Shown: positions 50,788 through 59,649 of the stretch, piece by piece
How positions within the stretch are numbered: position 1 is the stretch's first letter
Layout of the letters: every line of letters starts with the position of its first letter
NCBI RefSeq assembly: GCF_003259845.1
Contig: NZ_QLMJ01000015.1
Coordinates: 1-64,000 of the forward strand
Length of the DNA: 64,000 nt
DNA from: Actinoplanes lutulentus
GTDB lineage: Bacteria > Actinomycetota > Actinomycetes > Mycobacteriales > Micromonosporaceae
Reading direction: 5' to 3'
Program-made: the position numbers and the translations under genes
The notes under the pieces: model-generated
What the model was told of the DNA's origin: nothing
The model's database searches: none
Seen by the model: the letters and a program-made list of their open reading frames with translations, nothing else

Positions 50788-51285
50788 GTGACGTTCGAAG
50801 ACTTCATAGCCGCCCGCCTCGGCGCCCTGACCCGGTACGCCACCGTGGTCACCTGGGATCCGCACCTGGCCGAGGACATCATCCAGAACGTCCTGGTCCG
50901 GGCGCAGGCCCGCTGGCCGCGGATCAGCCGGATGGACGCGCCGGAGCAGTACGTCAAACGGATGGTCGTCAACGAGTTCCTGTCCTGGCGGCGCCGGCGG
51001 GCCGCGCAGTCGATCCCGGTCGCCGGTGACACCCTGGCCGCGGTGCTGCCGGCCGGCCCGGACGTGATCGCCCAGCGCGACGACCGGGACGCCATGATGC
51101 GGCTCATCGCAGGCCTGCCGCCGCGGCAGCGGGCGGTGATCGCGCTGCGGTTCTACGAGGACCTCAGCGTCGCCGGGATCCTCGGCTGCCGGGCCGTCAC
51201 CGTGCGGACTCATCTCATGCGGGCCCTGGCGAGTCTGCAGAACGCCCTGCCCGGCACCCTCGTGACCACTGGAGACCCGACATGA
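50788..51285 (+). CDS. SigE-family ECF sigma factor
   Basis: This is a 165-aa sigma factor with region 2 at about 5-70 (TRYATVVTWDPHLAEDIIQN, then EQYVKRMVVNEFLSWRRRR) and region 4 at about 105-155 (LPPRQRAVIALRFYEDLSVA, then VTVRTHLMRALASLQ). This is the SigE subgroup typical of Micromonosporaceae and Streptomyces. GTG 50788 (VTFEDF) is the family-like start; a TTG at 50779 is also open. Its stop overlaps the next gene in ATGATG. That gene encodes a single-pass membrane protein which may serve as its anti-sigma partner. Confidence 0.88.
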   Translation: MTFEDFIAARLGALTRYATVVTWDPHLAEDIIQNVLVRAQARWPRISRMDAPEQYVKRMVVNEFLSWRRRRAAQSIPVAGDTLAAVLPAGPDVIAQRDDRDAMMRLIAGLPPRQRAVIALRFYEDLSVAGILGCRAVTVRTHLMRALASLQNALPGTLVTTGDPT

Positions 51286-52394
51286 TGATCGAAGACCTGA
51301 TTCGTGCCGCCCAGGACCAGCAGGCCGCCCGGGCCGTACCCGAAGCCCGGATCCTCGCCGGGCTGGCCGTCGCCCGCCGGCGCCGGCGACGGTTCGTCGC
51401 GGTCGGTGCCGGGCTGGCCGCGACCGCGGTGGCGGCGGTGCCCGCGGTGATGGTGCCGGCGCTGCTCACCCCGGCGGCGGTGTCACCGGGCGTTGTGTCG
51501 CCGACTGTTTCCGGTGGGTCTTCTGCGGCTGCGTCGCCGTCTGTCGTCGCGGATCCGGGGCTGCCGCATCTGCGGCTCGGGTACCGGCCCGGGTGGGTGC
51601 CGTCCGGGTTCGCCGAGTACATCCGGCAGGCCGGCGCGGGCGGTGACGACGAGGCCGGGCCGTCACTGGTCCGGTCGTGGAAGAAGAGTGTCGGCACCGG
51701 TGATCCTTACGGCGGTCGTAGTGCTCAGCTGGACTTCTATGTGCGGACCGCCGTCGAGGATCCGGCCGGCATGGTCTGGTCCGGCGGCCAGAAGGTCGAC
51801 ATCGGCGGCGCCGACGGCTGGTACACGCCGGCCCAGGGTGATCAGAAGTCGTCGCTGTCCTGGATCGTCGGCGAGCACACGGTGCTGATGCTTGCCACGT
51901 CGCGGCTGGACCTGAGCAAGGCTGACATGTTGCGGGTGGCCCGGTCGGTACGCCCGGAGCCCGGTACCAACCCGAACCCGGTGACGCTGGGCTGGCTGCC
52001 CACCGGCTGGCAGACCGCTGGGCTGACCGTCAGCGGCCCGTCGGCCGGGTCGTGGCGCGGGTCGCTGTATGTGGTGAAGCAGGGAACCGAGGTCTCGGAG
52101 AAGGACAAGAAGACGCCGGTGACGGTCAACTACGGCGATCTGACCGTGACGGTCGGCTCGGAGACCGACGCCCCCGACGGCGGCGCGGAGCTGACGGTCG
52201 GCGGGCGGCCCGCGCGCCGGCCCACCCGGGACGATTCGGCGGGGCGGGACACGCTCTACCTGGTGGTGGACCTGGGTGATAACCGGCTGCTGACCCTGGC
52301 CGGTGAGGGCGGCGGCCTGGACCTCGCCCAGCTGACGCGGATTGCTGGCGGTATCACCGTCGACCCGTCCGGCCTGACGTGGCTCGGCAGGTAG
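51282..52394 (+). CDS. Single-pass membrane protein, putative partner of the SigE-type sigma factor
   Basis: This is a 370-aa protein. The short cytoplasmic N-terminus (EDLIRAAQDQQAARAVPEAR) ends in a basic cluster (RRRRRRF) before a helix at about 40-62 (VAVGAGLAATAVAAVPAVMV). A Ser/Pro/Val linker then leads to an exported beta-rich domain with two similar halves (LRLGYRPGWVPSGF and VTLGWLPTGWQTAG). I see no zinc anti-sigma (HxxxCxxC) motif. Coupling to the sigma gene suggests an anti-sigma or sensor role; this is inference. Confidence 0.72.
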   Translation: MMIEDLIRAAQDQQAARAVPEARILAGLAVARRRRRRFVAVGAGLAATAVAAVPAVMVPALLTPAAVSPGVVSPTVSGGSSAAASPSVVADPGLPHLRLGYRPGWVPSGFAEYIRQAGAGGDDEAGPSLVRSWKKSVGTGDPYGGRSAQLDFYVRTAVEDPAGMVWSGGQKVDIGGADGWYTPAQGDQKSSLSWIVGEHTVLMLATSRLDLSKADMLRVARSVRPEPGTNPNPVTLGWLPTGWQTAGLTVSGPSAGSWRGSLYVVKQGTEVSEKDKKTPVTVNYGDLTVTVGSETDAPDGGAELTVGGRPARRPTRDDSAGRDTLYLVVDLGDNRLLTLAGEGGGLDLAQLTRIAGGITVDPSGLTWLGR

Positions 52395-52488
52395 CACCCC
52401 GGGTTTTAGGGGCGGTTTCGCCATGCCTTTGCTGGCGGTGCGGTGAGGACGCTGATGTGGGGGCGGGTGGGGCGTTGGGCGTACCGAA

Positions 52489-53436
52489 TTAGGGTTTTGG
52501 GAAGAATGTCAGGGATTGGCCGTGGGAGCGGGTCCAGGCCAGCGGGGTTTCGTCGAGGGCCAGGACGTTGTGCAGGGTCGCGTCCGGGGGTGGGGGGAGG
52601 TGGTCGAAAGTGATCACTTCTGGGGATTCCACGGAGATCCAGTGGGCGGGCAGGGAGCGCATCAGGGTGGTGAAGGTCGCGCGGTGGCTCGGTGGGACCT
52701 GGTAGAGCACCGAGGTGTGGAAGACGACGAGGGTCGCGTGTGGTGGGGCCTGGGCTGCCAGGGCGGGGAGGTCGTCGACGAGGTCGCCTCGGATGATGGC
52801 CGGTGGGTCGGCGGCGGCTATCGCGGCGGCCTGGTGGAGGCGGTCGCGGCGGTGCTGGTGTTCGGGCCAGATCAGGGCGTTCAGCCAGGCCAGGTCGTTG
52901 TCGTCGGTGATGTTCAAGGGGTTCAGGTCCAGGCCGGCCCGCCAGATGATCTCGGGTCGGGTGGTGGGTGGCTCGGCGCCGGTGAGGGTGCAGTCCAGGA
53001 TCGGGGCGGATTCGTCGTCGCCGATGCGGTGGGTGTTGTAGCGGTAGTTGTAGCGATCCGGGAAGAGGCCCAGGCCTGCTGAGGCGCCGACTTCGATCAG
53101 GGCCAGCGGCTGCGGCAGGGTGATCAGAATCGGTAGGAGCAGGGCGCAGCGGCCGGGTTCGTTGGTCTGGGTGGTGCGGGTCAGCAGACCGTTTCTGATC
53201 GCCGGCCAGTTCGTGAGGGTGAAGTCGTGGAAGGCCTGGGGGTCGGTGACCGGGCCGCCCAGCAGGCGGACGACGGCGAGGAGCAGGTTCGGCTGGCGTT
53301 TCGGCTGCGGGACGGTGCCGAGCAGGTCGACCAGGACCGGGTCTGTGGAGATCGCTCGGGTGAGGCGTTCGTAGGTGGGTGAGACGCCGCGGGCCTCGCG
53401 GGCCGCAAAATCGGCATAGGTGGATGCGATGGTCAC
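52489..53436 (-). CDS. DUF2332-family protein
   Basis: This is a 315-aa protein of the DUF2332 family, which has a methyltransferase-like fold. Features are YADFAAREARGVSPTYERLT at the N-terminus, LIEVGASAGLGLFPDRYNYR near residue 120 (a motif I-like glycine pattern), DPPAIIRGDLVDDLPALAAQ, and VVFHTSVLYQVPPSHRATF. GTG 53436 gives the family-like N-terminus; GTG 53451 is also possible. The reaction catalysed is unknown. The gene is divergent from the acetyltransferase at 53493. Confidence 0.82.
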   Translation of the reverse strand: MTIASTYADFAAREARGVSPTYERLTRAISTDPVLVDLLGTVPQPKRQPNLLLAVVRLLGGPVTDPQAFHDFTLTNWPAIRNGLLTRTTQTNEPGRCALLLPILITLPQPLALIEVGASAGLGLFPDRYNYRYNTHRIGDDESAPILDCTLTGAEPPTTRPEIIWRAGLDLNPLNITDDNDLAWLNALIWPEHQHRRDRLHQAAAIAAADPPAIIRGDLVDDLPALAAQAPPHATLVVFHTSVLYQVPPSHRATFTTLMRSLPAHWISVESPEVITFDHLPPPPDATLHNVLALDETPLAWTRSHGQSLTFFPKP

Positions 53437-53492
53437 GCTGGTGATCCTCACGGTCGTGGGGTGGTGGCGGGTTTCTTCCGTACGCTCGTCGG

Positions 53493-53972
53493 GTGCGTAT
53501 CCGAGCGGTCCGGGAATCCGAGCTGGAGTTGTTGCAGGAGATCGAGCGTGCCGCCGGGCAGGCGTTCCGGGACATCGGCATGCCGGAGATCGCTGAGGAT
53601 CCGCCGTTGCCGGTCTCGGTTCTCGACGGGTACCGGCGAGCCGGGCGGGCCTGGGTTGCCGATCTGGACGGGCCGGCCGGGTATGTGATCACGGATGTGG
53701 TTGATGGGCATCCGCATGTCGAGCAGGTGTCGGTGCATCCGCGGGCCGCGCGGCGGGGTGTTGGCAGAGCGCTGATCGGGCATCTCGCGGCGCCGGTGCT
53801 GACGTTGACGACGTTCGCGGAGGTGCCATGGAATGCGCCTTATTACCGGCGGCTGGGGTTTGTGGAGCTCGCTGACGCCGAGCTGACACCGGCGCTGCGG
53901 GAGATCCGGGAGCGGGAGGCCGAGCACGGGCTGGACCGGTGGCCGCGGATCTGTATGCGCCGGTGCCTTTAG
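53493..53972 (+). CDS. GNAT-family N-acetyltransferase
   Basis: This is a 159-aa acetyltransferase starting at GTG 53493 (VRIRAVRESELELLQEIERA). The acetyl-CoA loop is VEQVSVHPRAARRGVGRALI at about 72-91, followed by a beta-bulge strand LTLTTFAEVPWNAPYYRRLG ending FVEL, the pattern of small actinobacterial GNATs acting on unknown amines. The stop overlaps the convergent NACHT gene by four bases. Confidence 0.87.
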   Translation: MRIRAVRESELELLQEIERAAGQAFRDIGMPEIAEDPPLPVSVLDGYRRAGRAWVADLDGPAGYVITDVVDGHPHVEQVSVHPRAARRGVGRALIGHLAAPVLTLTTFAEVPWNAPYYRRLGFVELADAELTPALREIREREAEHGLDRWPRICMRRCL

Positions 53973-56734
53973 CGTTTGGGTAGCGGTGTGGCGGCCCAGT
54001 CGAGAAGCATGGCGGCAGCTTCTTCGGGGAGTTGCAGGCGGCGGATGAGGCGTTCGGCGCCGTCGGCGTCACCGTTTCGCCGGATCTCCAGCAGGAACTG
54101 GCAGCCGGGGTCGTGGATCTCTTTCGAACCTGGTTGCAGCAGGGGCAGCATGAGAGCGAGTGCGACAGCACGCGCTCGGGGTCTCGCGATCTCCATGAGC
54201 TGGGGAAAGGACATCGCCCCCAGGACATCGGACCAGCCATCGGTTTCGGTGAGGAAGTCGAACGGGACCGGGCTCATGAACACCGCGGGGTAAAGGTTTT
54301 CGAGGTCGTCAATCGCGCCATCTCGAATCGGCCCTGGGAAGACTGACCCCACCAGGTACTCAGCGACGCGGCCGTAGGCGAGGCTACAGGCGTATGTCAG
54401 CTTGAACAACGACTCGAACCCATGGCGAGTCAGATCCTCAGCCACCGGATTGGAGATCACCCGCCGCCAGGTCGTTACCTCGCTGGGCAGGGGTTCCAGC
54501 GCCTTATAGAGGGCGGCTGCGAAGTCCGATGAGGCTCCAGGTCGGCGCATGATCATCGCCGTGAGGATGGCTCCATCGCCGGTTGAAGCCCCCTCGGCTA
54601 CCGCCCGCAATGACTCACCGAGTGCTCTGCCGATCCGCGCATCGTCGTCCGACGCTTTCGTATTCACCAGGTGAGTGAGGGGCCGGTCCAGGCTGGAGAA
54701 TCGCCTGGCCGGCACGTCGAATTGATAGCCGCGTCGAAGGTCGGGGTCGGCGAGGGAGCGGGTGACGCAGGCATCGGTCAGCCGGAGCAGGGTGTCGTTG
54801 TCCGGCAGCACGGTCTGCGCGCACAGAACGCCGAAATCCAGCAGGACTCCTTGCATCTCTTCGCCGGCTGGGGCCGCCTCGTCCAGGACGATCTCCAGCA
54901 GCTGGGTCGCGCCGTCCTCGCAGTCGCGGTCGAGGATCTGCAGCGCGATCTGCGCGACGACTGTCCAGCTCGCGTCGGCGATGTGCGGTGACAAGCGTTC
55001 CCAGACCGCCTCGGGCTGGGGTTTGAGTTTGACCAGCTGGGCGGCGGCGAAGTATTCCAGGAATGTGCGGTGCACGAAGCCGTAGTGCGGCTCGATGCGG
55101 TCCGAGCCCAGGTCGGTGAGCACCCAGGCCCGTCCGGCGCAGAAGGTGAGGAACTCGTGGGCGGCCTGGGTCGCCTCGTCGGTGTCGGCGTAGCGTTTCG
55201 CCAGGACCTCGTCGGCCAGGAACTTCTCGACCTCGGAGCGGGGGACCGCCTGGCGGGCCTGCGGGTCGGTGAACATTCGCCAGGCGAGCTGCTGCACGGC
55301 CGGGCGGACCTGCGCGCGGAAGGTGTGCGGCACGGCGATGCCCCGCGACCGGTCCCAGGTGTCGAAGAGCAGTTCGGCGCAGCGTTCGTAGACAGCGGGC
55401 CGGTTGCGCGGGATGTATCCCTCGGAGGAGTAGAGCGCGCACAGCAGTGACAGCATCAGCGGGTTGCTGCGCAGGTCGTCGGAGTCCTGGCTCTCCTGCA
55501 GGAAGCTGGCCGCGAGGTCGCGGTCCGGCTGCGCGGCGTCGGCTTCGAGGGCGAACCACGAGGTGGCGTACCGGGTGACCTGGTCCTCGTCGAACGGGAC
55601 GACCCGGTACGCGGTGAACATGTCCTCACTGACCGGTGCCTCGTCGTAGCCGACCACCCGGGAGGTCACCACGATCCGGGCGGTCGGGTACTGGCTGGCG
55701 AAAGCGTCGACCATCTTGGCGAACGTCACCCGGAAATGGCTGTCACCCAGCTCGTCGACGCCGTCGATGATGACCGTTGCCAAGCCGTTGAGCAGCAGGT
55801 ATTCGAGCGCGTCGGTCGGCGGGGCCTGGTTGTAGGGCTTACGGCAGGCGGCTTCGAGGTAGTGCAGCAGCGTCTGATGGTCGGTGCGCAGGCTGCTGGT
55901 GTGGTCCCGGACCACCAGGACGATCGGGACCTGCCCGGTCCAGCCGTCGACCGCGTCGGTGGCGAGATCGTAGGCGAGTTTGCCGGCCAGGGTGGATTTG
56001 CCGGCCCCGGGGTCGCCGAGGATCACCAGGCCGGTGCGGTGAGTGAGCAGGCTGCTGAAGTCGGCGGTTTCTCCGTACCCAAGCTGGTGTTTGGTCTGTG
56101 GGGTGATCTTTGGTGGAACGTAGAGGCCGGCGTAGTCGACGGGCGGGGTGCGCACCAGGGTGGTCAGGCGAAGGCGGCCGTGCACGGCGACGACGGAGGT
56201 ACGCAGTTTCGCGGTGAACTCGTCGAACCGCGTCAGGGTCTCGACGCGGCGCAGCAGTTCGGTGTTGCGGGCGGCGGCCGTGGCCATCCGGGTGGCGAGG
56301 GCCGCTGAGGTCGCGTCACGGTCGACGGTCTTACCGCCCGCGGACCGCACAGCGTGGACGCTGCCGTGCAGCAGGGCCTCGATCGTGTCGGTCGCCTCGA
56401 ACAGGGTGTCGTCGGTGAACGCCTGGGTGTGGCGCAGGGACTCCCGCAGCTCGGCGCGGATCGCGGTCCGCAGCTGCTCGTCGTGCCGGGTGACCGCGCA
56501 GACCATCGCCTGCTGCATGAGGCCTTCGAACTGGGGTGAGGCGAAGAACTGTTCCAGTTTCGCGGCGTCGCCCGGTGCGAGTGTCGCGACCAACTCCTGG
56601 GTCTGGTCCCAGTTACGCACGGCGGTCGAGGCGTTGGCGGCGATCTTCTGCCGCTGATGGTGCTCCAGCGCCATCTTGCCGATGAATGGCAGTGCGCGGG
56701 TGGCCGCCTTCAGCAGCGGCGTGAGGTAGTCCAT
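53969..56734 (-). CDS. NACHT-domain STAND NTPase, candidate antiphage protein
   Basis: This is a 921-aa protein starting at ATG 56734, after a GGGAGG. Residues 1-200 are a helical N-terminal domain that I cannot name. The NACHT module follows: P-loop GDPGAGKST at 240-248, Walker B VIIDGVDELGDS near 320-331, sensor-like ARIVVTSRVVGY near 348, and the winged-helix region with NPLMLSLLCALYSSEGYIPR and FVHRTFLEYFAAAQLV. The last 350 residues are helical without visible LRR or TPR units. Bacterial NACHT proteins include proven phage-defence proteins. The neighbouring recombinase supports an accessory origin. The effector is not identified. Confidence 0.85.
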   Translation of the reverse strand: MDYLTPLLKAATRALPFIGKMALEHHQRQKIAANASTAVRNWDQTQELVATLAPGDAAKLEQFFASPQFEGLMQQAMVCAVTRHDEQLRTAIRAELRESLRHTQAFTDDTLFEATDTIEALLHGSVHAVRSAGGKTVDRDATSAALATRMATAAARNTELLRRVETLTRFDEFTAKLRTSVVAVHGRLRLTTLVRTPPVDYAGLYVPPKITPQTKHQLGYGETADFSSLLTHRTGLVILGDPGAGKSTLAGKLAYDLATDAVDGWTGQVPIVLVVRDHTSSLRTDHQTLLHYLEAACRKPYNQAPPTDALEYLLLNGLATVIIDGVDELGDSHFRVTFAKMVDAFASQYPTARIVVTSRVVGYDEAPVSEDMFTAYRVVPFDEDQVTRYATSWFALEADAAQPDRDLAASFLQESQDSDDLRSNPLMLSLLCALYSSEGYIPRNRPAVYERCAELLFDTWDRSRGIAVPHTFRAQVRPAVQQLAWRMFTDPQARQAVPRSEVEKFLADEVLAKRYADTDEATQAAHEFLTFCAGRAWVLTDLGSDRIEPHYGFVHRTFLEYFAAAQLVKLKPQPEAVWERLSPHIADASWTVVAQIALQILDRDCEDGATQLLEIVLDEAAPAGEEMQGVLLDFGVLCAQTVLPDNDTLLRLTDACVTRSLADPDLRRGYQFDVPARRFSSLDRPLTHLVNTKASDDDARIGRALGESLRAVAEGASTGDGAILTAMIMRRPGASSDFAAALYKALEPLPSEVTTWRRVISNPVAEDLTRHGFESLFKLTYACSLAYGRVAEYLVGSVFPGPIRDGAIDDLENLYPAVFMSPVPFDFLTETDGWSDVLGAMSFPQLMEIARPRARAVALALMLPLLQPGSKEIHDPGCQFLLEIRRNGDADGAERLIRRLQLPEEAAAMLLDWAATPLPKR

Positions 56735-56836
56735 CGTGGTGCCTCCCGTCCGGCGCTCAGGGTATCCGGGACCTGCCAAGCTCAGCTGCGACGGGTTCCG
56801 GCTTCGGATCAGCGGCGACGAAATCCCAGGAGAATC

Positions 56837-56849
56837 GTTCTGACAGAAC
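56837..56849. promoter_or_regulatory. Short palindrome upstream of the NACHT gene
   Basis: GTTCTGACAGAAC has perfect 6-base arms around one base and lies 103 bases before the NACHT start, between that gene and the tandem array. It could be an operator; the arms are too short to be sure. Confidence 0.3.
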
Positions 56850-56861
56850 CGTCCGGGTTGG

Positions 56862-56957
56862 TGATCAGCCGGGCTGCTGATCAGCTGGGCTGCTGATCAG
56901 CTGGGCTGCTGATCAGCTGGGCTGCTGATCAGCTGGGCTGGTGGTCAGCCTGGCTCG
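56862..56957. repeat. Tandem array, 16-bp unit, five to six copies, over the recombinase stop codon
   Basis: TGATCAGCTGGGCTGC repeats from 56862 to 56941, with a degenerate sixth copy to 56957 that contains the recombinase stop codon. Each unit holds the palindrome TGATCA and a CAGCTG. The array lies between the recombinase and NACHT genes on the side transcribed from one into the other. Confidence 0.85.
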
Positions 56958-57943
56958 GTGTCGCCGAAGCGGCCGGCGAGCAGGTAGGCGCCGTGGTTGT
57001 CGAGCTGGTCGCGGCGGCGGTCGTAGCGGCGGGTGGTCCGCGGGTCGGCGTGACCGGCGAAGTCCTGGGCCCGGCGCAGATCACCGCCGGTGGCGTCGAG
57101 GATCTCGGTGATCGCGGTGTGCCGCAGCGAGTGCGGGCTCAACGCGCCGGCGGCGGCCAGCCCGGCGCGGCGGGCGAGACGGCGGATGAGCCGGTGCACG
57201 TACAGCTCGTAGATCCCCAGCCCGGACGGGGTGACGAACAGCGGCCCCTGCTCCGGTGACCCGCGCTCGGCCAGCATCTCGTCGATGGTGTGGGACAGCG
57301 CCGGCGGCAGCGGGACCCGGCGGCGGCGCCCGCCCTTGACGGTCAGGTTGAGCACCCGGTGGCCGCGATCGGTGCCGAGATCCTCGATCTGGGCGTCGAT
57401 CGCCGAACCGACGCGCAGCCCGGCGACGAGCAGCAGCAGGATCAGGGCGTGGCTGGTCAGCGAGTCGGCGCGGGCCTGCGTGAGCAGCCGGTCGGCCTCC
57501 GAGCGGGCCAGGCCGACGGTACTGCTGTCGTCCGGGTCGATGCGCGGGCGGGCGGCGGCCTGCGTCGGGTTGTGCGTGATCAACGGTTCCGGGTCGGCTC
57601 CGGTGTTGACGATCAGGTAGTCGTACCAGGACGCCACTGCGGACAGCCGCCGGGCGATGGTGGACTCGGCGGCGGGTTTGCCGCGGGCGCCGGTCGCGCG
57701 TTGCTCGACGATCCACGCGTCGAGGTCGGCGGCCCGGGCGGTCAGCGGATTGCGGCCGGTGGCCGCGCACCAGTCACCCCACTGCCACAGATCACGACGG
57801 TACGCGGTACGGGTGTGGACGGATCGTTGCCGGCTCAGCCACATGGTGGTCAGCTCGGCGAGCCGGTTCGGTCCAGTGCTCGGGATCGCCGGTGTCCAGT
57901 CGGCTTCCGCCACCACGACGAGCTCGTTGTCTGGGTCCTTCAT
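56945..57943 (-). CDS. Tyrosine recombinase/integrase (XerD-like), intact
   Basis: This is a 332-aa site-specific recombinase. The N-terminal SAM-like domain (about 25-125) has TMWLSRQRSVHTRTAYRRDL. The catalytic domain shows all residues: Arg in LLVAGLRVGSAIDA, Lys in LTVKGGRRRR, HSLRH, the second His in GHADPRTT, and the nucleophile Tyr in RRYDRRRD. The length and lack of an arm-binding domain resemble XerC/D-like or element-encoded integrases. Its end overlaps the 16-bp tandem array, and the NACHT gene follows downstream on the same strand. It may be the recombinase that inserted or rearranges the region. Confidence 0.9.
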   Translation of the reverse strand: MKDPDNELVVVAEADWTPAIPSTGPNRLAELTTMWLSRQRSVHTRTAYRRDLWQWGDWCAATGRNPLTARAADLDAWIVEQRATGARGKPAAESTIARRLSAVASWYDYLIVNTGADPEPLITHNPTQAAARPRIDPDDSSTVGLARSEADRLLTQARADSLTSHALILLLLVAGLRVGSAIDAQIEDLGTDRGHRVLNLTVKGGRRRRVPLPPALSHTIDEMLAERGSPEQGPLFVTPSGLGIYELYVHRLIRRLARRAGLAAAGALSPHSLRHTAITEILDATGGDLRRAQDFAGHADPRTTRRYDRRRDQLDNHGAYLLAGRFGDTEPG

Positions 57944-58177
57944 GGATCGCCCCCGTCGTTGCCCGAAATCCTATGTGAAGGATAACGGTCATTATTTTAC
58001 GCCCTGGCAGCGGGGGATCGTGGTCATGGAAGACGGTATTGGGATTATTGGATTACTGTTAATTGCAATCCAATAATCCCGGGAAATAGCGGCCGTCCTT
58101 CCTCCAGCCCGTATGCAGGCCCCGGTACTCCCGAAGCTAAGGCCAGCCGCAAAGTAGGCGATCATCCGAGTTCGCGG
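57944..58177. other. A+T-rich gap with a large hairpin
   Basis: The bases from about 57960 to 58080 are clearly lower in GC than the rest of the window. They contain the perfect inverted repeat at 58041-58080. No gene is visible. Together with the adjacent integrase start this is a plausible attachment or promoter region. Confidence 0.5.
58041..58080. repeat. Perfect 14-bp inverted repeat, A+T-rich
   Basis: GGGATTATTGGATT (58041-58054) and AATCCAATAATCCC (58067-58080) are exact inverted copies around a 12-base loop. It lies 98 bases upstream of the integrase start codon. It may be a recombinase core site, an operator or a foreign terminator. Confidence 0.75.
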
Positions 58178-58360
58178 ATGAATGACGGGTGGTTGGTCGA
58201 CGCATGCGTCGTGGATCTCGACCAGCGGGCGCTGACTCCGCTGTTCTGGACGCATGTCAACCTGTACGGCCGCTTCGACTTGAACATGGACACCCGCCTC
58301 GGTCTCGAGCAGGCTCTGACCACGGTCGGTAGACGGGCGATCGCGCCTGACGCGTGCCAA
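58178..58360 (+). pseudogene. Possible Tn3-family transposase C-terminal remnant
   Basis: The plus frame here encodes RALTPLFWTHVNLYGRFDLN and a following MDTRLGLEQ. This recalls the C-terminal end of Tn3-family TnpA proteins (SPxxxxHxNxxGxYxLxL-type). The frame stays open to 58615, but from 58361 it is antisense to the hydrolase gene, so only the first 60 codons are considered. The remaining 900 or so residues of a transposase are absent. The assignment rests on one short motif recalled from memory. Confidence 0.35.
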
Positions 58361-59638
58361 TCAGCGAGAACCCAGACCGGTGATGATCTTGCGGAGTGGG
58401 TGAGGCTGGACCCATGCGGCGATATCAGCGATGACCGCGCGATCCACGTGTTGATCGGGCCTGCGACCTCGGCTGTGGAAGAAGAAGTGATCATTGCTCT
58501 GGTAAACGCGGAAAGTAACGGACGAGCGACTCGCGAGGGCGCCTCGCCAGCGTGCGAGATCGTCGGCGACGGTGACTTGGTAGTCCCGGCCGCCCTGCAG
58601 GATGAGCATCGGTAGGTTCAGCGATGCTGCGGTGGCCACCTGGTCGTAATCGCGGAGATCCAGCCAGTAGGAGGCCGGCCAGCCGAAAGGCAGGTCCGCG
58701 GCCGGTACCGCCGGTGACAAGTCCGGGCTGTCGGCGAGAGCGGCTTGGCGACTGATCGCCTCGATGGCTGCCTGGCTGTCAGGGCCGGGCTGCTCGGCGG
58801 CGAGATGACGTACCGCGCGGACAACAGCCTGGGGTAATGGTGCCGCGTCGCCGGCAAGGATGATCAACCCTGCGACCGATCCGTCCGCTGCGGCGACCCG
58901 AGGCGCTGCTCTGCCGCCGGCGCTATGACCCAGCAGATAGACGCGTTCGGAGGCGACGCCGGGGTGCCGCCGCAGGAGATCGAGGGCAGCGAGCGCTGCT
59001 GGAAGATACTCCTCGACCATGGTGAACCCGGACGCTGAGGCAAGGTCGGGATGCGTGTGGGTCACCTTGTCCATCCGCAGCACCGCGACGCCGCGGCTGG
59101 CCAGTCCCCAGGCCAGATCCTTCAGCGGCTTGTTCGGCCCGATGCTCTGGTCGCGGTCGAACGGCCCCCCGCCGCCGAGAAGGACGACACCCGCAACAAG
59201 GGTGCGCCGGTGCGGCATCGAGACGGTACCTCGTACGGCAAGCGGACCTGACCCGACGATGACATCGTGTTCGTCGAACTTGCCCTGTCTGGCGTATCGG
59301 GGCGGCTGCCACGCCGAGGTGGCGGCCGGAGCCAGCCGCAGGCCGTGCAGTATGCCCGCCCGGTCAACGGTCACGATCACCGTGTGCCCGTCGCGCTCGC
59401 CGGTCACCGCCACCTCGACACGGACCAGACCCGAACTTGTTGGTTCGCAGCTCGGCGCCCCGATGTCCCAAGTGGAACCGATGCGGGCACGTTCAGCCGC
59501 CCAGGCGGTTCGCAATGTGTCGGCAGAGACAGCCGCCCGCAACGGCGGGGCGAAGAGAGCCTCGATCTCCGTGAAGCGTTCCGCCCGGGCCATATCGATG
59601 ATCGCCAGCGCCACGGCCGCCGACTCAGTCGCCATCAT
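58361..59638 (-). CDS. Alpha/beta hydrolase with N-terminal DUF3887-like domain
   Basis: This is a 425-aa protein from ATG 59638 (ATG 59635 also possible). Residues 1-120 resemble DUF3887, an NTF2-like module (FTEIEALFAPPLRAAVSADT). The hydrolase domain follows: oxyanion strand VVLLGGGGPFDRDQSIGPNK near 155, nucleophile elbow YLLGHSAGGRAAP (Ser near 239), an acid in the LILQGGRDYQVT segment near 370, and a final His in SNDHFFF near 400. Such proteins act as peptidases or esterases of uncertain substrate. It is divergent from an ArsR-type regulator across a perfect palindrome. Confidence 0.85.
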   Translation of the reverse strand: MMATESAAVALAIIDMARAERFTEIEALFAPPLRAAVSADTLRTAWAAERARIGSTWDIGAPSCEPTSSGLVRVEVAVTGERDGHTVIVTVDRAGILHGLRLAPAATSAWQPPRYARQGKFDEHDVIVGSGPLAVRGTVSMPHRRTLVAGVVLLGGGGPFDRDQSIGPNKPLKDLAWGLASRGVAVLRMDKVTHTHPDLASASGFTMVEEYLPAALAALDLLRRHPGVASERVYLLGHSAGGRAAPRVAAADGSVAGLIILAGDAAPLPQAVVRAVRHLAAEQPGPDSQAAIEAISRQAALADSPDLSPAVPAADLPFGWPASYWLDLRDYDQVATAASLNLPMLILQGGRDYQVTVADDLARWRGALASRSSVTFRVYQSNDHFFFHSRGRRPDQHVDRAVIADIAAWVQPHPLRKIITGLGSR

Positions 59639-59649
59639 CCACTCCCATT

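Noticed and set aside
58361-58615. Continuation of the transposase-like frame to 145 codons
   Set aside because: From 58361 this frame is antisense to the hydrolase gene and loses any resemblance to a transposase.
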